Below are positions 24,601 through 35,397 of a stretch of 64,000 nt of DNA, in pieces. The notes below the pieces were generated by a model, which saw only the letters and a list, made by a program, of their open reading frames with translations, did not search any database and was not told the DNA's origin. The stretch is from Babylonia areolata (Eukaryota > Mollusca > Gastropoda > Neogastropoda > Buccinidae). The stretch is from positions 82,986,174-83,050,173 of the forward strand of contig NC_134876.1 of assembly GCF_041734735.1 (NCBI RefSeq), given 5' to 3'. A program made the translations under genes and the position numbers. Within the stretch, counting starts at the first letter, position 1. Each line of letters starts with the position of its first letter.

Positions 24601-26069
24601 TGACACACAAGTACACACTCACACACACACAAGCACATGCAGCCCATTCTTTTTGCAATTTCATCATCAGCAAACTAGTTCCTCTTTGTTCCCTCCTGAG
24701 AGAGATGTACATGTATTATCTTTCTGCTTGGATTTGAGAGAAGGTTTAAGGATCCTCTCTGCCTTCCCTTTGCCTTTGACTGAGCCAAATGCTTGGATGT
24801 AACATGAGAAAAACATGATCTTATTATTTATCGGTGACACCTGGTGCTTGAGGGATAGATTGCACTTAAAAACACCCCCTACCCCCTGCACACACATACA
24901 CAGAGCATTTTAACAATGCTTGCTAATGAGATTGCTATGTTTTCAACTGATAATTGTCAGGTATTCTTAAGTGTCTGGAAGTTGGACCACACAGATGCAT
25001 TGAAGATGAGTCTTGGACCAAGGAACTGAACATCAGTGAATACAATGTTATTTACAACCTGCATAAGAAAACGTATGACTCGAGGTCTTGAATATTTTAT
25101 TCAGTTGTTGTTTAACAGCAGACCTCTATACTAGTCCACTGCACTGCAAGCACAGCATTGAAAAACCTTGACTTTAATAGTGATTTTCTGTAAATGAACA
25201 CAAGACATCTGTATCAGTTGACTACAACCAGAGCATAGAAAAGCTCCAATGCCATACATTTTCTTTTTCAAGCACTAGACATCTATATCAGTTGACAATA
25301 CTGCAACCATCACAGAGGAAAATGTTTCGAAATTTCTGCTACCAGCAATTGTGTAATTGTTGAATCTTCTCTAAGTCTGAAAACAAACAAACCGAAAAAC
25401 AAAAACAACAACGAAACAAAGAAGGAAAATATCTGACATTGGAACTAAAAGCCAAGAAAATGCAAGAAGATACCAGAACAAATTGTATCAAATATGATCT
25501 TGGATGGTCAAGAAGTGTAAATTTACATTGATAGTAAACAGATGGAAAGGAAATCTTTAGCACACACCATCATTCCTCACCCACCCTCCCTTGTCCACCC
25601 CTCCCCTTGCCCCCAATTATCCATCTTCCCACCTTTTACCCTGCTTAGGCTGTGTGTAAAAAAAATCTCTGGAATAATAATGAGAATGGAATTTTTGAAA
25701 TTACATGGATACTTATTCATTTTGTTGAATGATAATAAATTCATTCTCTTTTCATCTTTTCCCCATCTGACAGAAAAACAAGAGGTAATGACATAACTGG
25801 TTCCATGCTGTGGTCCAAGGGACAGAGTTAAACCAACAATTATTTGGGGTAAAGTAGGCTAACCAGCTGGTATTTTTAAATGCCAGAGAAAAAGTTGTTT
25901 TTTGTTTATACTGATCATAAAGCATAGAAACCATGGGATTTTTAAGACATTTTATATGAGGATTTCCTCTTCGGAAATGTCACAAAAAGCATTAAAAAAA
26001 CATTGTCCATACAGTCATAAATGAATTTCCTTTATGAGAGCAATAAATACCCTTTAAAAACTGAATAAC

Positions 26070-26400
26070 CATCAGCCATGGTAAAGTGGTTAGTGTTAGA
26101 GACTCAGAACTGGGAAGGTATGGATTTGAGTCCCAGCGGGTCAGGGTGCTTGGTTGTTTTTTTTCAGCTTGTGTCTGGCTCATACCTAGAGTTAAGTGTA
26201 CTATGGCCTCAAATGGGAAGACTGGGAACACACAGTCAAAGATCATTCACTTCACGGATGCATGTTTAGAAGTGTTGCGCACCAACACTATGGGTGTTGG
26301 TGTGCCCAAGTAACCTCACCAACACTGCAGGTTTCTGTTTTTCTCGGGGGCCCTGGTTGAGGAGTACAGCCATGTCACATGGTCCCAAACCTATCACTGA
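26070..26400 (+). repeat. S3 SINE, full-length-like
   Basis: The head CATGGTAAAGTGGTTAGTG (A box) with GGATTTGAGTCCC (B box) is tRNA-like. The body includes CTAGAGTTAAGTGT, AAATGGGAAGACTG and CACTTCACGGATG, and the end is TACAGCCATGTCACATGGTC. The landmarks match 44650-44974 and 59402-59694. A short internal duplication of the ACCAACACT motif occurs at 26281-26325. Confidence 0.8.
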
Positions 26401-26880
26401 CAGCTAGTATTTGATTATACAGTGTTGCAATCACACTTGTGAGGAAACTGAAAATAATCAAATTGGGTTCGTAGAAACACTGGAAAAGACAGAAAAAGAG
26501 ATCCTTAGTTTTTCACATCTCCAGGTGAGCCAATCCAGCTAGCGCTGCGGTCCCTGGGAATAAACCCCAACCGACAAAGCCCCAACCTTCATAGACCCTG
26601 TTTGTGGGGAGAGAAATGTAAATTCATCAAAATGATAGCTTGTGGAGATCCTGCTTGAAGGAAGCAAGAAAGAAGCCACAGCAGCTGTGGCTGGTTAGGA
26701 ATTCCACACATGAATTGTTCTTTGAAAGAAGCTTTTACATTCTGACTTTGAAGGAAAATGTCTAAATTTCTCTTCTCTTTCTGTGTGTGTGTGCTGGGTG
26801 TGTGTTTGTGCTTGAGTCATGTGAGCAACAAGTATATGTGTGCAGACTTTTGCTTTGTTTTGTTTTTTGTTTCTTTGTTT

Positions 26881-27211
26881 CATCTTAACGATCTTCCAAG
26901 ATACGTGAAATGCAACGTAAAGATATTCGCTGACGACACAAACCTCTATGCCAGAACCGACTCTGACCAAGGCCCTCAAGACCTACAGAATGATCTGGAT
27001 GAACTTCAGTACTGGACAAACAAATGGTAGCTCCGTTTCCATCCACAGAAGTGCTGTGTCCTCAAACTGGGAGGGAAAGCATCTAATGTGAAATACAACA
27101 TCAAAGCCAGCAACACAAAAGGAAGTGAGTCACTGTTCATCCTGGCAGAAAGTGATGTTGAGAAGGACCTAGGAATATTTACTGATAATGGAATATCCTT
27201 CAAGGAACAGT
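26881..27211 (+). mobile_element. LINE reverse transcriptase fragment (CR1/Jockey-like)
   Basis: The frame reads HLNDLPRYVKCNVKIFADDT, then a short spacer, LQYWTNKW, a stop at 27028-27030, LRFHPQKCCVLKLGG and later VEKDLGIFTDN. FADD is the catalytic RT motif C, and FHPQKC with EKDLGIF are the usual downstream blocks. Only about 110 residues of the RT remain, with no ends or target duplication visible. The in-frame TAG replaces the usual Gln. Confidence 0.82.
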
Positions 27212-27377
27212 AAGGTGTGAAATTGAACGACTTGTCTGTCCTTTGGGTTAATACTTGATTCTTTTATGGTCCTTGATTTTCGGGATTCCCATCGTCCATG
27301 GTTATATCCAAGTTTCCCATCCACTTAGCCTGTGGCAGACAACTTAAAGGTAAGTGAGAGCTACCCTGAAAGTTGTG

Positions 27378-27799
27378 CGGAGGAAGGCGGCAGAATGGTT
27401 AAGACACTTGTCTGCCAATACAGAGTCCGTGAGGGTCTGAGTTCGAGTTTCGCTCTTGCCCTTTCTCCCAAGTTTGACTGGTAAATCGAAATGAGCGTCT
27501 AGTCGTTCGGATGTGACGATAAACCGATGTTCCTCTATGCAGCACGCACTTGGCGCACTGAAAAAGAACCCACGGCAACGAGAATGTTGTCCGCACAGTC
27601 TCTGGCAAAATTCTGCAGAAGAAATCCACTGACTCGGCGGTACACAAATATATCCATACACTCAGGCTCAAGGCGTGACTAAGCGCGTTGGGTTATGCTG
27701 CTCGTCAGACATTTGCTTAGCAGATGTGGTATAGCGTATATGGGTTAGTCCGAACGAAGTGACGCCTTCTTGGGAAACTTGAAACTCATTGAAACTGAA
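27378..27799 (+). repeat. S1 SINE, full length (tRNA-like head, body, tail)
   Basis: The head GGCGGCAGAATGGTTAAGAC (A box) and GGGTCTGAGTTCGAG (B box) is tRNA-derived. The body has TTCGGATGTGACGATAAACC and AAAAGAACCCACGGCAACG, a layout reminiscent of conserved metazoan SINE core domains. The tail, from AAGGCGTGACTAAGCGCGTT to CTTGAAACTCATTGAAACTG, is the module found alone at 5971, 13656, 31061 and 47791. This is the only S1 copy in the window with a head. Confidence 0.88.
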
Positions 27800-27889
27800 G
27801 GTTTACTGACTTGAAGTTGGCACTGACGGTGTGAGCCGTGCGCCGCCCAGAAAGAATTACTGTGTATTCCGCAGTTCAAGTGGCACACA

Positions 27890-27892
27890 CAT

Positions 27893-27929
<37 letters not shown>
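27890..27929. repeat. (CA)n microsatellite
   Basis: About 17 CA units after CATACGCACAC. Confidence 0.93.
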
Positions 27930-27930
<1 letters not shown>

Positions 27931-28010
27931 CAATCATCATAATTATCAATATCATCATCATTAATGATATTCTCTTTTTTTGTGTTCCTTAATGTATTTC
28001 ATGTACTGAT

Positions 28011-29384
28011 ACAGATACACGCTCATGGGCCTTTACGCAGCCTTCATCGACCTGACCAAGGCCTTCGATACGGTTAGCCGAGATGGGCTCTGGAAGGTCC
28101 TGACAAAGCTTGGATGCCCACCAAAGTTTCTTGCAGTCCTCTTGCGTGGCCAAGTGAAGTGTGGAGGCGAACTTTCAGAGCCGTTCCCCATTGGAAACGG
28201 CGTCAAGCAAGGCTGCGTCGTGGCCCCCACACAATTCGCAATCTTCTTTAGCCTGATGCTGAGGGAAGCCAAGGAAGATTTGATTGAAAGCATCTACATC
28301 AGATTCAGAACTGATGGCAGCATCTTCAACCTCCGTCGTCTCTTTGCGCATACCAAGACCACTGAGGAACTGATCCTGGAGCTGCTGTTTGCAGACGACT
28401 GTGCTCTCCTCGCTCATACTGAAGAATCTCTGCAGTTAGTCGTCAACCACTTTGCTGATGCAGCCCGGGCTTTTGGCCTCACCATTAGTCTGAAGAAGAC
28501 CGAAGTCATGTACCAGGCACCCCTTCATGGCACCTACGCACCACCCAAGATCTACATTGACGGGCACCAACTGAATGCTGTGGAACATTTCACTTACCTT
28601 GGAAGCATCATCTCCAACGATGCCACAATCTCCAAGGATGTGGACCATTGTCTGTCCAAATCCAGCAGCTCATTTGGACGTCTCCAGAAACGTGTTTGGC
28701 AAAACCACTCCCTAAGACTCTCGACCAAAATCCAGGTCTACAGGGCAGTCGTCATCAGTATCCTGCTGTATGGATCTGAAGCTTGGGTCCTCTACAGGAG
28801 ACACATCAAGCTGTTGGAGCGTTTCCACCAGAGATGCCTACGTTTCATCATGGGCATTAATTGGCAGGACTATACCACCGAAGTCCTGGAGAAAGCTGAT
28901 CTCCCAAGCATCGAGTCAATGCTGATGCTTCGACAGCTGCGCTGGGCAGGTCATGTAGCGCCAAAGGCCGTCTTCTACGGCGAACTGCGTGAAGGTAAAC
29001 GCAGCGTTCGAGCTCCACACAGACGCTACAAGGACCAACTGAAGCAGCAGATGTCACGTAGCGAAATTGACCACCACAGCTGGGAGACACTGGCAGCAAA
29101 CAGATCTGCCTGGAAAACTTCCACCAGGAAAGCTGTCAGGAAATTTGAAAAGGAAAGGACACAGACAGCCAGGGAAAAACGCGAGCGGAGAAAGGAGGCA
29201 TCATCTCAAGTTCACCCCTCCAGCGACCAGCCAACTTTCACGTGCGCCAGCTGTTCCCGACAATGCAAGTCCAGGATTGGCCTGTACAGCCACCCGAAGG
29301 CTTGCCTCACCCGGACTAGACCTTCTTCCCAGTGATCTTCGGGTACGAAGAAACTGCCATCATTATCATCACAGATACATGCTC
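28011..29384 (+). mobile_element. 5'-truncated LINE insertion with target-site duplication
   Basis: ACAGATACACGCTC at 28011-28024 and ACAGATACATGCTC at 29371-29384 (13 of 14 identical) bracket the insert 28025-29370. The insert starts at the ATG of the open frame and ends 35 bases after its TGA in CATCATTATCATC, a short ATC-type 3' tail rather than poly(A). Near-identical flanks plus an unbroken frame mean a fairly recent target-primed insertion. Confidence 0.82.
28025..29335 (+). CDS. LINE reverse transcriptase, 436-codon open frame of a 5'-truncated copy
   Basis: The frame begins at RT motif A (AAFIDLTKAFDTVSRDGLW), continues through GVKQGCVVAPTQFAIFF (motif B) and LLFADDCALLAH (catalytic motif C), then KKTEVMYQ, FTYLGSIISND (motif E region) and SILLYGSEAWVLYRRHIKLL. 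It ends in a basic C-terminus with a CX2C-X9-HX4C-like zinc finger (CASCSRQCKSRIGLYSHPKAC). No stop or frameshift interrupts it. The first Met coincides with the 5' truncation point, so it is not the native start; the endonuclease and N-terminal RT are missing. The product would not be active alone. The clade is not assigned; the C-terminal block is common in mollusc RTE/I-like LINEs. Confidence 0.9.
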   Translation: MGLYAAFIDLTKAFDTVSRDGLWKVLTKLGCPPKFLAVLLRGQVKCGGELSEPFPIGNGVKQGCVVAPTQFAIFFSLMLREAKEDLIESIYIRFRTDGSIFNLRRLFAHTKTTEELILELLFADDCALLAHTEESLQLVVNHFADAARAFGLTISLKKTEVMYQAPLHGTYAPPKIYIDGHQLNAVEHFTYLGSIISNDATISKDVDHCLSKSSSSFGRLQKRVWQNHSLRLSTKIQVYRAVVISILLYGSEAWVLYRRHIKLLERFHQRCLRFIMGINWQDYTTEVLEKADLPSIESMLMLRQLRWAGHVAPKAVFYGELREGKRSVRAPHRRYKDQLKQQMSRSEIDHHSWETLAANRSAWKTSTRKAVRKFEKERTQTAREKRERRKEASSQVHPSSDQPTFTCASCSRQCKSRIGLYSHPKACLTRTRPSSQ

Positions 29385-29695
29385 CCCCATACCCCCCTCA
29401 GTCCCCCGCACACTGCCGGTGTGTTTCTGTGTCACTCTGTGTCAGTGATACACGGTTACCCCCCCCCCCCCACCCACCCCACCACCACTGTGTGTTCACC
29501 GGCTGACATTAGTTTATGTTCCTCGGGGTCAGTCTGTCCGCAGGGTCTGTCTGTCAACCTGTCTGTCTCTCTCGCAGACTTACAGACATCGTGTAAACGT
29601 GATGACCTCAGTTCAGTTCGCGTAATCTATATAGTCAGCCTTCATTCAGACAGACGTACGCACACACATACACAATGACACAACACGGCAAACAA

Positions 29696-29729
<34 letters not shown>

Positions 29730-30251
29730 CACACACACACGCACGCACACGGCGCACTACAACACAACACACGAACTCTCACTCTCTCAGACGGAGCCTA
29801 CATCTAGGAAACGAGCGGCCTACATCTAGGAAAATCGGAAATCCTCAGAAAAATCAAAGAATACCAAAAAGAACAGGTACAAGGCCATCACACCATCGAT
29901 CGCCTCAAAGAAATAAAAGCAGAGAGAGGGAGCGGCCGCAAGTCTAACATGAAAGGTAGAGCACGATGCTTTGCAAATCAAACAAATATCGGCATCATCT
30001 CCAAACCAACATTGCGCAAATTTCTTCAAAACGGAACAGAGTCTCTGTGGGCCTTTCCAAATACAATAGACTGAGCAACACACTAGACGCCACGTTTTTG
30101 GCATCAGAGATCTTTTCCCATCCCTCTTGCGGCCAGTCAGTGGCAGCCTCTGTGCGTGTGTGTTTGTGTGGATGTGTGGGTCTGTGCTTTTGAGTGCGTT
30201 TGTGAATGCGCGAGAGTGTAAGTGTACACAAGTGTCAGGAGAGATCTGTGT

Positions 30252-30295
<44 letters not shown>

Positions 30296-30499
30296 AGGTG
30301 GGAGTGCGGGGGGGAGGTGGGGTAGAGGATGAGGTATGTGAGTATACGCATGCCTACACTGTGGGAGCAACAGGATATTGGAACGTATATATGTGTGTGT
30401 GTGTGTGTGTATCTTTGTATATATGTGTGTGGGGTTGGGGGTGGGAGATATGGGCGTATGTGTGTGTGCTTGTACAAGTAAGTGTTCATCTCTGTGAGT

Positions 30500-30543
<44 letters not shown>

Positions 30544-30653
30544 CGTGGAAGCTGCGATACGTAGACTAGAAATGAGTGTGTGGAGGAGGGGGGTAGAGGA
30601 GCGTAGACTAGAAATGAGTGTGTGGAGGAGGGGGGTAGAGGAGGTGCAAGGTA

Positions 30654-30686
<33 letters not shown>

Positions 30687-31060
30687 GGAGCTCATGTACG
30701 TTTATATGTATTTGACTGTGCTTTCATATCTGTGAAACTGCATGTTTGGTGGATTTCTGTTGTGCATGTGTGGGTGTGTGTGTGAATGTGTGTCTTCATG
30801 TTTTACATTTATTCGCTTATTTATCACCATTGTTGTCTTATTTATTTATTTATTTATTTTATTTTTATTATTATTTTTTTATTATTTTTATTTATTATTT
30901 TATTTATTTATTTATTTAAAAAAAAATCATTTTATTAGTATTACTATTATTATTACTACTACCTTTTTCTATATTATAATTATTATTCATTTATTTATTT
31001 ATTTATGTAAGCTTATCTATTATTTATTCCCCTGTTTTTTTGTTTTTTCTTTTTTTTTCT
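29385..31060. repeat. Low-complexity cluster: (CA)n, (TG)n, C-tracts, (TTTA)n
   Basis: In order: a C-tract (29459-29471), (CA)n (29699-29728), (TG)n runs (30254-30291, 30390-30412, 30506-30542, 30656-30684), a G-rich GGAGGTGG patch (30294-30325), a 42-bp tandem duplication (about 30559-30642) and (TTTA)n/(TTA)n (30838-31010). Cysteine/valine or histidine/threonine open frames here are simple-repeat artefacts. Confidence 0.85.
29808..30074 (+). pseudogene. Unrecognised open-frame fragment (88 codons) between microsatellites
   Basis: Between two low-complexity blocks, a normal-composition stretch is open from 29808 to TGA at 30072-30074. It reads LHLGKSEILRKIKEYQKEQ, then KEIKAERGSGRKSN, then LRKFLQNGTESLWAFPN. 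Its charged, helical, non-repetitive composition differs from the surroundings. It could be an exon of an unknown gene or the remnant of a transposon protein. No start codon suits the full frame (an internal Met is at 29949), and no clear splice sites decide it. Confidence 0.25.
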
Positions 31061-31188
31061 CAAGGCCTGACTAAGCGCGTTGGGTTACGCTGCTGGTCAG
31101 GCATCTGCTTGGCAGATGTGGTGTAGCGTATATGGTTTGTCCGAACGCAGTGACGCCTCCTTGAGCAACTGAAACTGAAACTGAAACT
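31061..31188 (+). repeat. S1 SINE tail module
   Basis: Copy running from CAAGGCCTGACTAAGCGCGT to AACTGAAACTGAAACTGAAACT. It starts at the same module position as the copies at 5971 and 47791 and follows a T-rich tract (TTTTTTCTTTTTTTTTCT). Confidence 0.88.
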
Positions 31189-31246
31189 CAGAGGGAGGGA
31201 GAGTGAACGCTGAACGACTGTAACAACTTTCGTGACAATTGCAAGA

Positions 31247-31250
<4 letters not shown>

Positions 31251-31338
<88 letters not shown>
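31251..31338. repeat. Compound (CA)n-(TA)n microsatellite
   Basis: (CA)n at 31251-31283 passes through CTCA into an uninterrupted (TA)n of about 27 units. Long alternating TA tracts are prone to extrusion and replication slippage. Confidence 0.95.
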
Positions 31339-31339
<1 letters not shown>

Positions 31340-31446
31340 CACCCCACAAAGATGATTTCATTCAAAAGTGCCACATGACATGTGGATTATATTATAGCCA
31401 GCCTTCATTCAGCCGTACAGACGTGCGCGCGCGCGCACACACACAC

Positions 31447-31482
<36 letters not shown>
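31447..31482. repeat. (GA)n tract preceded by (CG)n(CA)n
   Basis: GTGCGCGCGCGCGCACACAC at 31423-31446 is followed by a pure GA run. It lies about 200 bp upstream of the candidate desaturase promoter, where GA repeats can act as GAGA-type elements; that role is inference. Confidence 0.85.
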
Positions 31483-31486
<4 letters not shown>

Positions 31487-31619
31487 TTTCGACAAGGAGA
31501 AAAACAGAAACTGAAAAAGCGTGCTGAATGATCATGAAGCAAGTGTGGTGGAACAGTCGTGGACTGACTGACTGATAAAAAAACAACAAAAAAACCACGC
31601 CACACTTGTTGAATAACAA

Positions 31620-31800
31620 AAGCACATGTCGCCGTAGCGACCATGGAGGGGCACTCCAACTTGCAATATGATTGGTTGAGTTCACGTGTCCTTCCCGTGG
31701 CCCTGTCTTCAGCATTGCCAGTGCAAGCACGCACCGCGCCGGCTTTGATAGTCACAAGCAAGGGAAAGCCAGTGCTTTTACTTCCGCGATCAACCATCCG
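31620..31800 (+). promoter_or_regulatory. Candidate desaturase promoter and non-coding exon 1
   Basis: A CpG-richer patch stands out from AT-rich flanks. It holds an inverted CCAAT box (ATTGG at 31671-31675) and an E-box CACGTG at 31683-31688. A consensus splice donor (CATCCG then GTAAGT at 31801) would close a 5' UTR exon of roughly 50-120 bases. The first coding desaturase exon begins at an acceptor 4.9 kb downstream (36733), so a leader exon is required, and this is the best candidate on the + strand. No TATA box is obvious. The transcription start is not fixed by sequence alone. Confidence 0.45.
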
Positions 31801-33027
31801 GTAAGTAGGACCGGTAACTTTGCGTAACATTGCTGTCAAACTTGCAAACTATAGTTGCAGTGTACTTTTCTGTCAGAGACTTCGTAATTTTTTGGAAAAA
31901 AATCGACTTTCGTGATTTGTCTTACATTTTAGACACCCGGACATCAGTTTCAGTGTTTGCGTTAGCCGGTACAGCTTGCTCGAGGTGGCGTGAGATTTCA
32001 GGTCAGGCGCGGTTATGGTTATAATGTCGCCAGACTGGAAAAAAAGAAGTAAATCTGTAATATGGTACATGAGACAGACGAAATGTTTCGTATAAAAACA
32101 ACTGCTAAATTAAAAACCATACCATTAAGTTATTATATTTTTTAAATGGTTTAAACTGTGACAGGGTTGACACCCCAGTCATGATGGGGTGGTGGAGGGG
32201 AAATTTTAGGGTGGGGGCGGAGGTTGGGAAGGAGGTCACACATTTCTCTCACTCGTCGGCGTTGGCAACTCCACGATAGCTTTCTCATAAAAGTTTGTAA
32301 ATCTTTTGAACTTGTTGATTAGCAAGTGAAAAACAGTTCTGTGAGAAATGTCGCGAAAATCTTGGTTTTGACGGGGAGGAGGGGGTGCTTAGTTAACGTG
32401 TTTGCTCAGTCAACATAAAAGACTTGCGAAATGCCATGTTCCGCAGATCTGAGACGTGCACTGAGACACGTCTCTGCTTACACTGACTCGAGGACACACG
32501 TACCCGTTACACAAAACCGATCAGACCAGATGCCATTGTATGTACGTGTTTCCCCGCAGTCTCGCTGCCCGCGAATTAACACCCACTGTTTTCCAGTGTA
32601 ATAAATTACCTTACACAATTATATACTCAAAATGTTCAATGTATTAGCAACAACAACCACCAAAAAAAGTACACATGGCTTGAATGTAAAAAAGAAAAAG
32701 AAAAAAAAAGGGACATGTCTGTGAAGTGATGTGATGTCATGTACTGGACATACACTTTGTAACACAACACACACACACACACACACACACACCACACATA
32801 CACACACACACACACACATGTACACACTCACACACATACACACTCCTAGATATAGTAATAGCAAGTGTGAAATAAAAGTTCTTGCTTTGCAATGTTTTAT
32901 TATTATCATTATTATTATTATTTTACTGCACTTTACTGCACTAGAATGACATTTGTACTAATGTGAATAGCTGACATACAAAAATGAGGTGAAAAACATT
33001 ATTTCCATTCCAGTTTCACAGGAATGG

Positions 33028-33300
33028 TTAAAGGACCTGTTGCCTTTTATGGTCATAGGGGCAGTGATATCACATTCACGGTGTCAAGGGCTCAGCATAG
33101 GAAGACAGGTCCCAATCCTCTCCTTCCGCCACTTTTGAGGTTCCCCAACAGAAGTCATTCAAGTATTCACATCTGGGTGGTGTGAGTAAGATCAGAGTAA
33201 AGGGCACAAAACCATGTTGAAATGGGGCCTCTTACTTTGTTCACTGGTGAACACTGGATCAGAAGGCCAGTGTCTAGCCGATTCTGCCACGGTGCCCACA
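33028..33300 (-). repeat. S4 SINE
   Basis: On the minus strand it starts GGCACCGTGGCAGAATCGGC (A-box region), then CACTGGCCTTCTGATCCAGT, and ends near ATGACCATAAAAGGCAACAG. The landmarks match 35398-35692, 51543-51800 and 61046-61556, all in the same orientation. Confidence 0.75.
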
Positions 33301-33547
33301 TACTCTGGAATTAGTGTTCTTACTTAAATGCCTATGTTTAATAAATCAGACAAATAATAGTGTGTAAAAAGTTTGGTTCATCATCTTTACAAACATGCAA
33401 AAGATCAATTATGTATGTTAAAGAATCTGTTACCCATGTTGGCCTTTTGGTGGGCTATAAAAACAAGAATTATCCAGTGTTCATATAGATCTACAAAAAT
33501 ACTTTTAATTTAAGTTCTTATCAATAACAGATTGTTATTGTGCAACC

Positions 33548-33931
33548 GACGGGCGCAATAGCCGAATGGGTAAAGCGTTGGACTTTCAATCTGAGGGTCC
33601 TGAGTTCGAATCTCAGTGACAGTGCCTGGTGGGTAAAGGGTGGAGATTTTTCCGATCTCCCAGGTTAACATATGTGCAGACCTGCTTGTGCCTGAACCCC
33701 CTTCATGTGTATACGCAAGCAGAAGATTAAATATATGCATGTTAAAGATCCTGTAATCGGTGTCAGTGTTCAGTGGGTTATGGAAACAAGAACATACCCA
33801 GCATGCACACCCCCAAAAACGGATTATGGCTGCCTACATGGCAGGGTAAAAATGGTCATACATGTAAAAGCCCACTCGTGTACATACAAGTGAACGAGGG
33901 AGTTGCAGCCTACGAAACAAGAAGAAGAATT
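33548..33931 (+). repeat. S2 SINE, full length
   Basis: The tRNA-like head has TAGCCGAATGG (A box) and GAGTTCGAATCTC (B box). The body has GATTTTTCCGATCTCCCAGG, GTGCAGACCTGCTTGTGCCT, GTTAAAGATCCTGTAATC and GGCTGCCTACATGGCAGGGT, and the end is an AAGAAGAAGAA tail. The A/B boxes resemble class II (Leu/Ser-type) tRNA, but there is no intact tRNA gene here. Confidence 0.88.
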
Positions 33932-34097
33932 GTGTGATAATGTAAGTTAAAATATTTTATCGCATTTTCTGACTCAGTAAGTATAATATGAAAACAAGAA
34001 GACCCGCCTGAAAGCAAAAGATGTATGTATAAATTTGATTTCTACTAATACATAGAAATATAATTTCCACTAACAGTGAAAGTTGATATAACATATA

Positions 34098-34275
34098 TGG
34101 TGACCGGATGAAAATACTCCATCTGAAATCCATGAAACACTTCAATGACAGAAATTGACTGGAATATCAAATATGTACTCATTTAATGGTGACTGGATGA
34201 AAATACTCCATCTGAAATCAATGTAACACTTCAATGACAGAAATTGACTGGAATATCAAATATGTACTCATTTAA
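34098..34275 (+). repeat. 89-bp tandem duplication
   Basis: Two units start at 34098 and 34187, each TGGTGAC-GGATGAAAATACT through to ATATGTACTCATTTAA, with about four mismatches. The duplication is recent, intronic, and has no coding value. Confidence 0.92.
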
Positions 34276-35397
34276 TTAGAAGGCTTTAAAACTACACATT
34301 CAGATGCCTGCTGGGATGAACACAGACCTTAAAAGCAAACCCTACAGAAACAAACTTGACTGGTGTTAAAAAAGAAAAAAGAAAAAGAAGTGTTCAAACC
34401 ATTATTTGTCTACAGTGACAGCAACAGAATTGAGTCATGCCATCTCAGTATTCAGTCATTGAAGAAGAGCTACTGACTGCAGATTAGAGGGTTGGGTATT
34501 CAGTCTGCAATCCCTGAAGTGCTTTAGTGAGGGGGAGACTGATCAGATAAATGGGAAATTTGTGGCCCCATTTAAAAGACTGTTGTTTGACATAATGTTG
34601 TGGGCATGCAGGAAAGAACACAAACTAATCATATCTGAAAAACAAGAAAGCAAGCACAAGAACTATTTCCACTCAAGATTTATAGATGCAGGGGAAAAAA
34701 AATGTCCCAAAACAGGTTACAGAACCTGCCAAAGAAGAGATCCATTCCACCTCCTCAATCACCTGTGCTTGATCTGCCACAGATAGTAACATGGCCTACT
34801 TTAGGTGGTCACATAGCTAGCATAGCAAGGGGTTGATGGAAATCCATGCTCTACTTATGGTCTTTGCAGATTATTTTACTGCTGGCTAGAGAGCACTGAT
34901 CCGTGAATCTTTGTTGTCACTATGGGCAGCAAGAACATTTTGACTTAATTTTGAGGAAAAACTTGGTTGCTTATATTGGTGGGGAACCAATACAAGGTCT
35001 TCTGTAGGCTGTTCCTTGCTTGTGATAAAATTATAGTGTACCCAGTTCCTGTCTGTATGTTTTCAGCAAGACAGCACCATTTTTTTCAGGCTTTTTTTTT
35101 TTTTTTTTTTTTTTAAGGGGTGGGAAGGGGGTTATTCTGAAATGTCATCTCAAATCCCAACAATCGATTCTTGTCAATAATCTAAACAGTACTGTATTTC
35201 TTTATTTAATTTTATTTGATTTTTTTTCCCAAAACATTTCTGTATTGAAATCAGAGTTGAATCCACTGGATTATGTGCCCTTTCAGAACACAGCCATTCT
35301 CAGTGGCAGATACTTCCTATCTGAGGGCACATAAGTTATTCTGCCAGCTGTCCTCATTTGGATCTGTCAAGTACTGAAACACTGAGGTTGAGAAAAG

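Larger units (their letters stand above)
15970..26065 (+). other. Likely 3' UTR then long intergenic stretch with no supported gene
   Basis: T-rich DNA throughout. A candidate poly(A) signal for the Shisa-like transcript is AATAAA at 17153-17158, but the true end is not clear. The stretch holds a 31-bp tandem duplication (17643-17700), a degraded S2 SINE (about 19207-19380), (CA)n arrays (20228-20261, 23889-23936), and the donor-carrying repeat at 24411-24600. A somewhat GC-richer patch lies at 21590-21960 with no reading frame I trust. I see no exon. Confidence 0.45.

Noticed and set aside
28025-28027. ATG at 28025 as the native start of the LINE protein
   Set aside because: It falls exactly at the insertion boundary inside RT motif A, so it is only the first Met after truncation.
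29067-29678. 203-codon frame overlapping the LINE 3' end
   Set aside because: Its first 270 bases are the wrong frame of the LINE, and the rest is Pro/Thr-rich low complexity.
30742-31074. Very hydrophobic 110-codon frame resembling a multi-span membrane protein
   Set aside because: It is the translation of (TTTA)n/(TTA)n DNA, giving Phe/Leu/Tyr/Ile runs.
33548-33625. Possible tRNA-Leu/Ser gene
   Set aside because: A and B boxes are present, but there is no paired acceptor stem or variable arm, and the sequence continues into the SINE body shared with 37701-38092.
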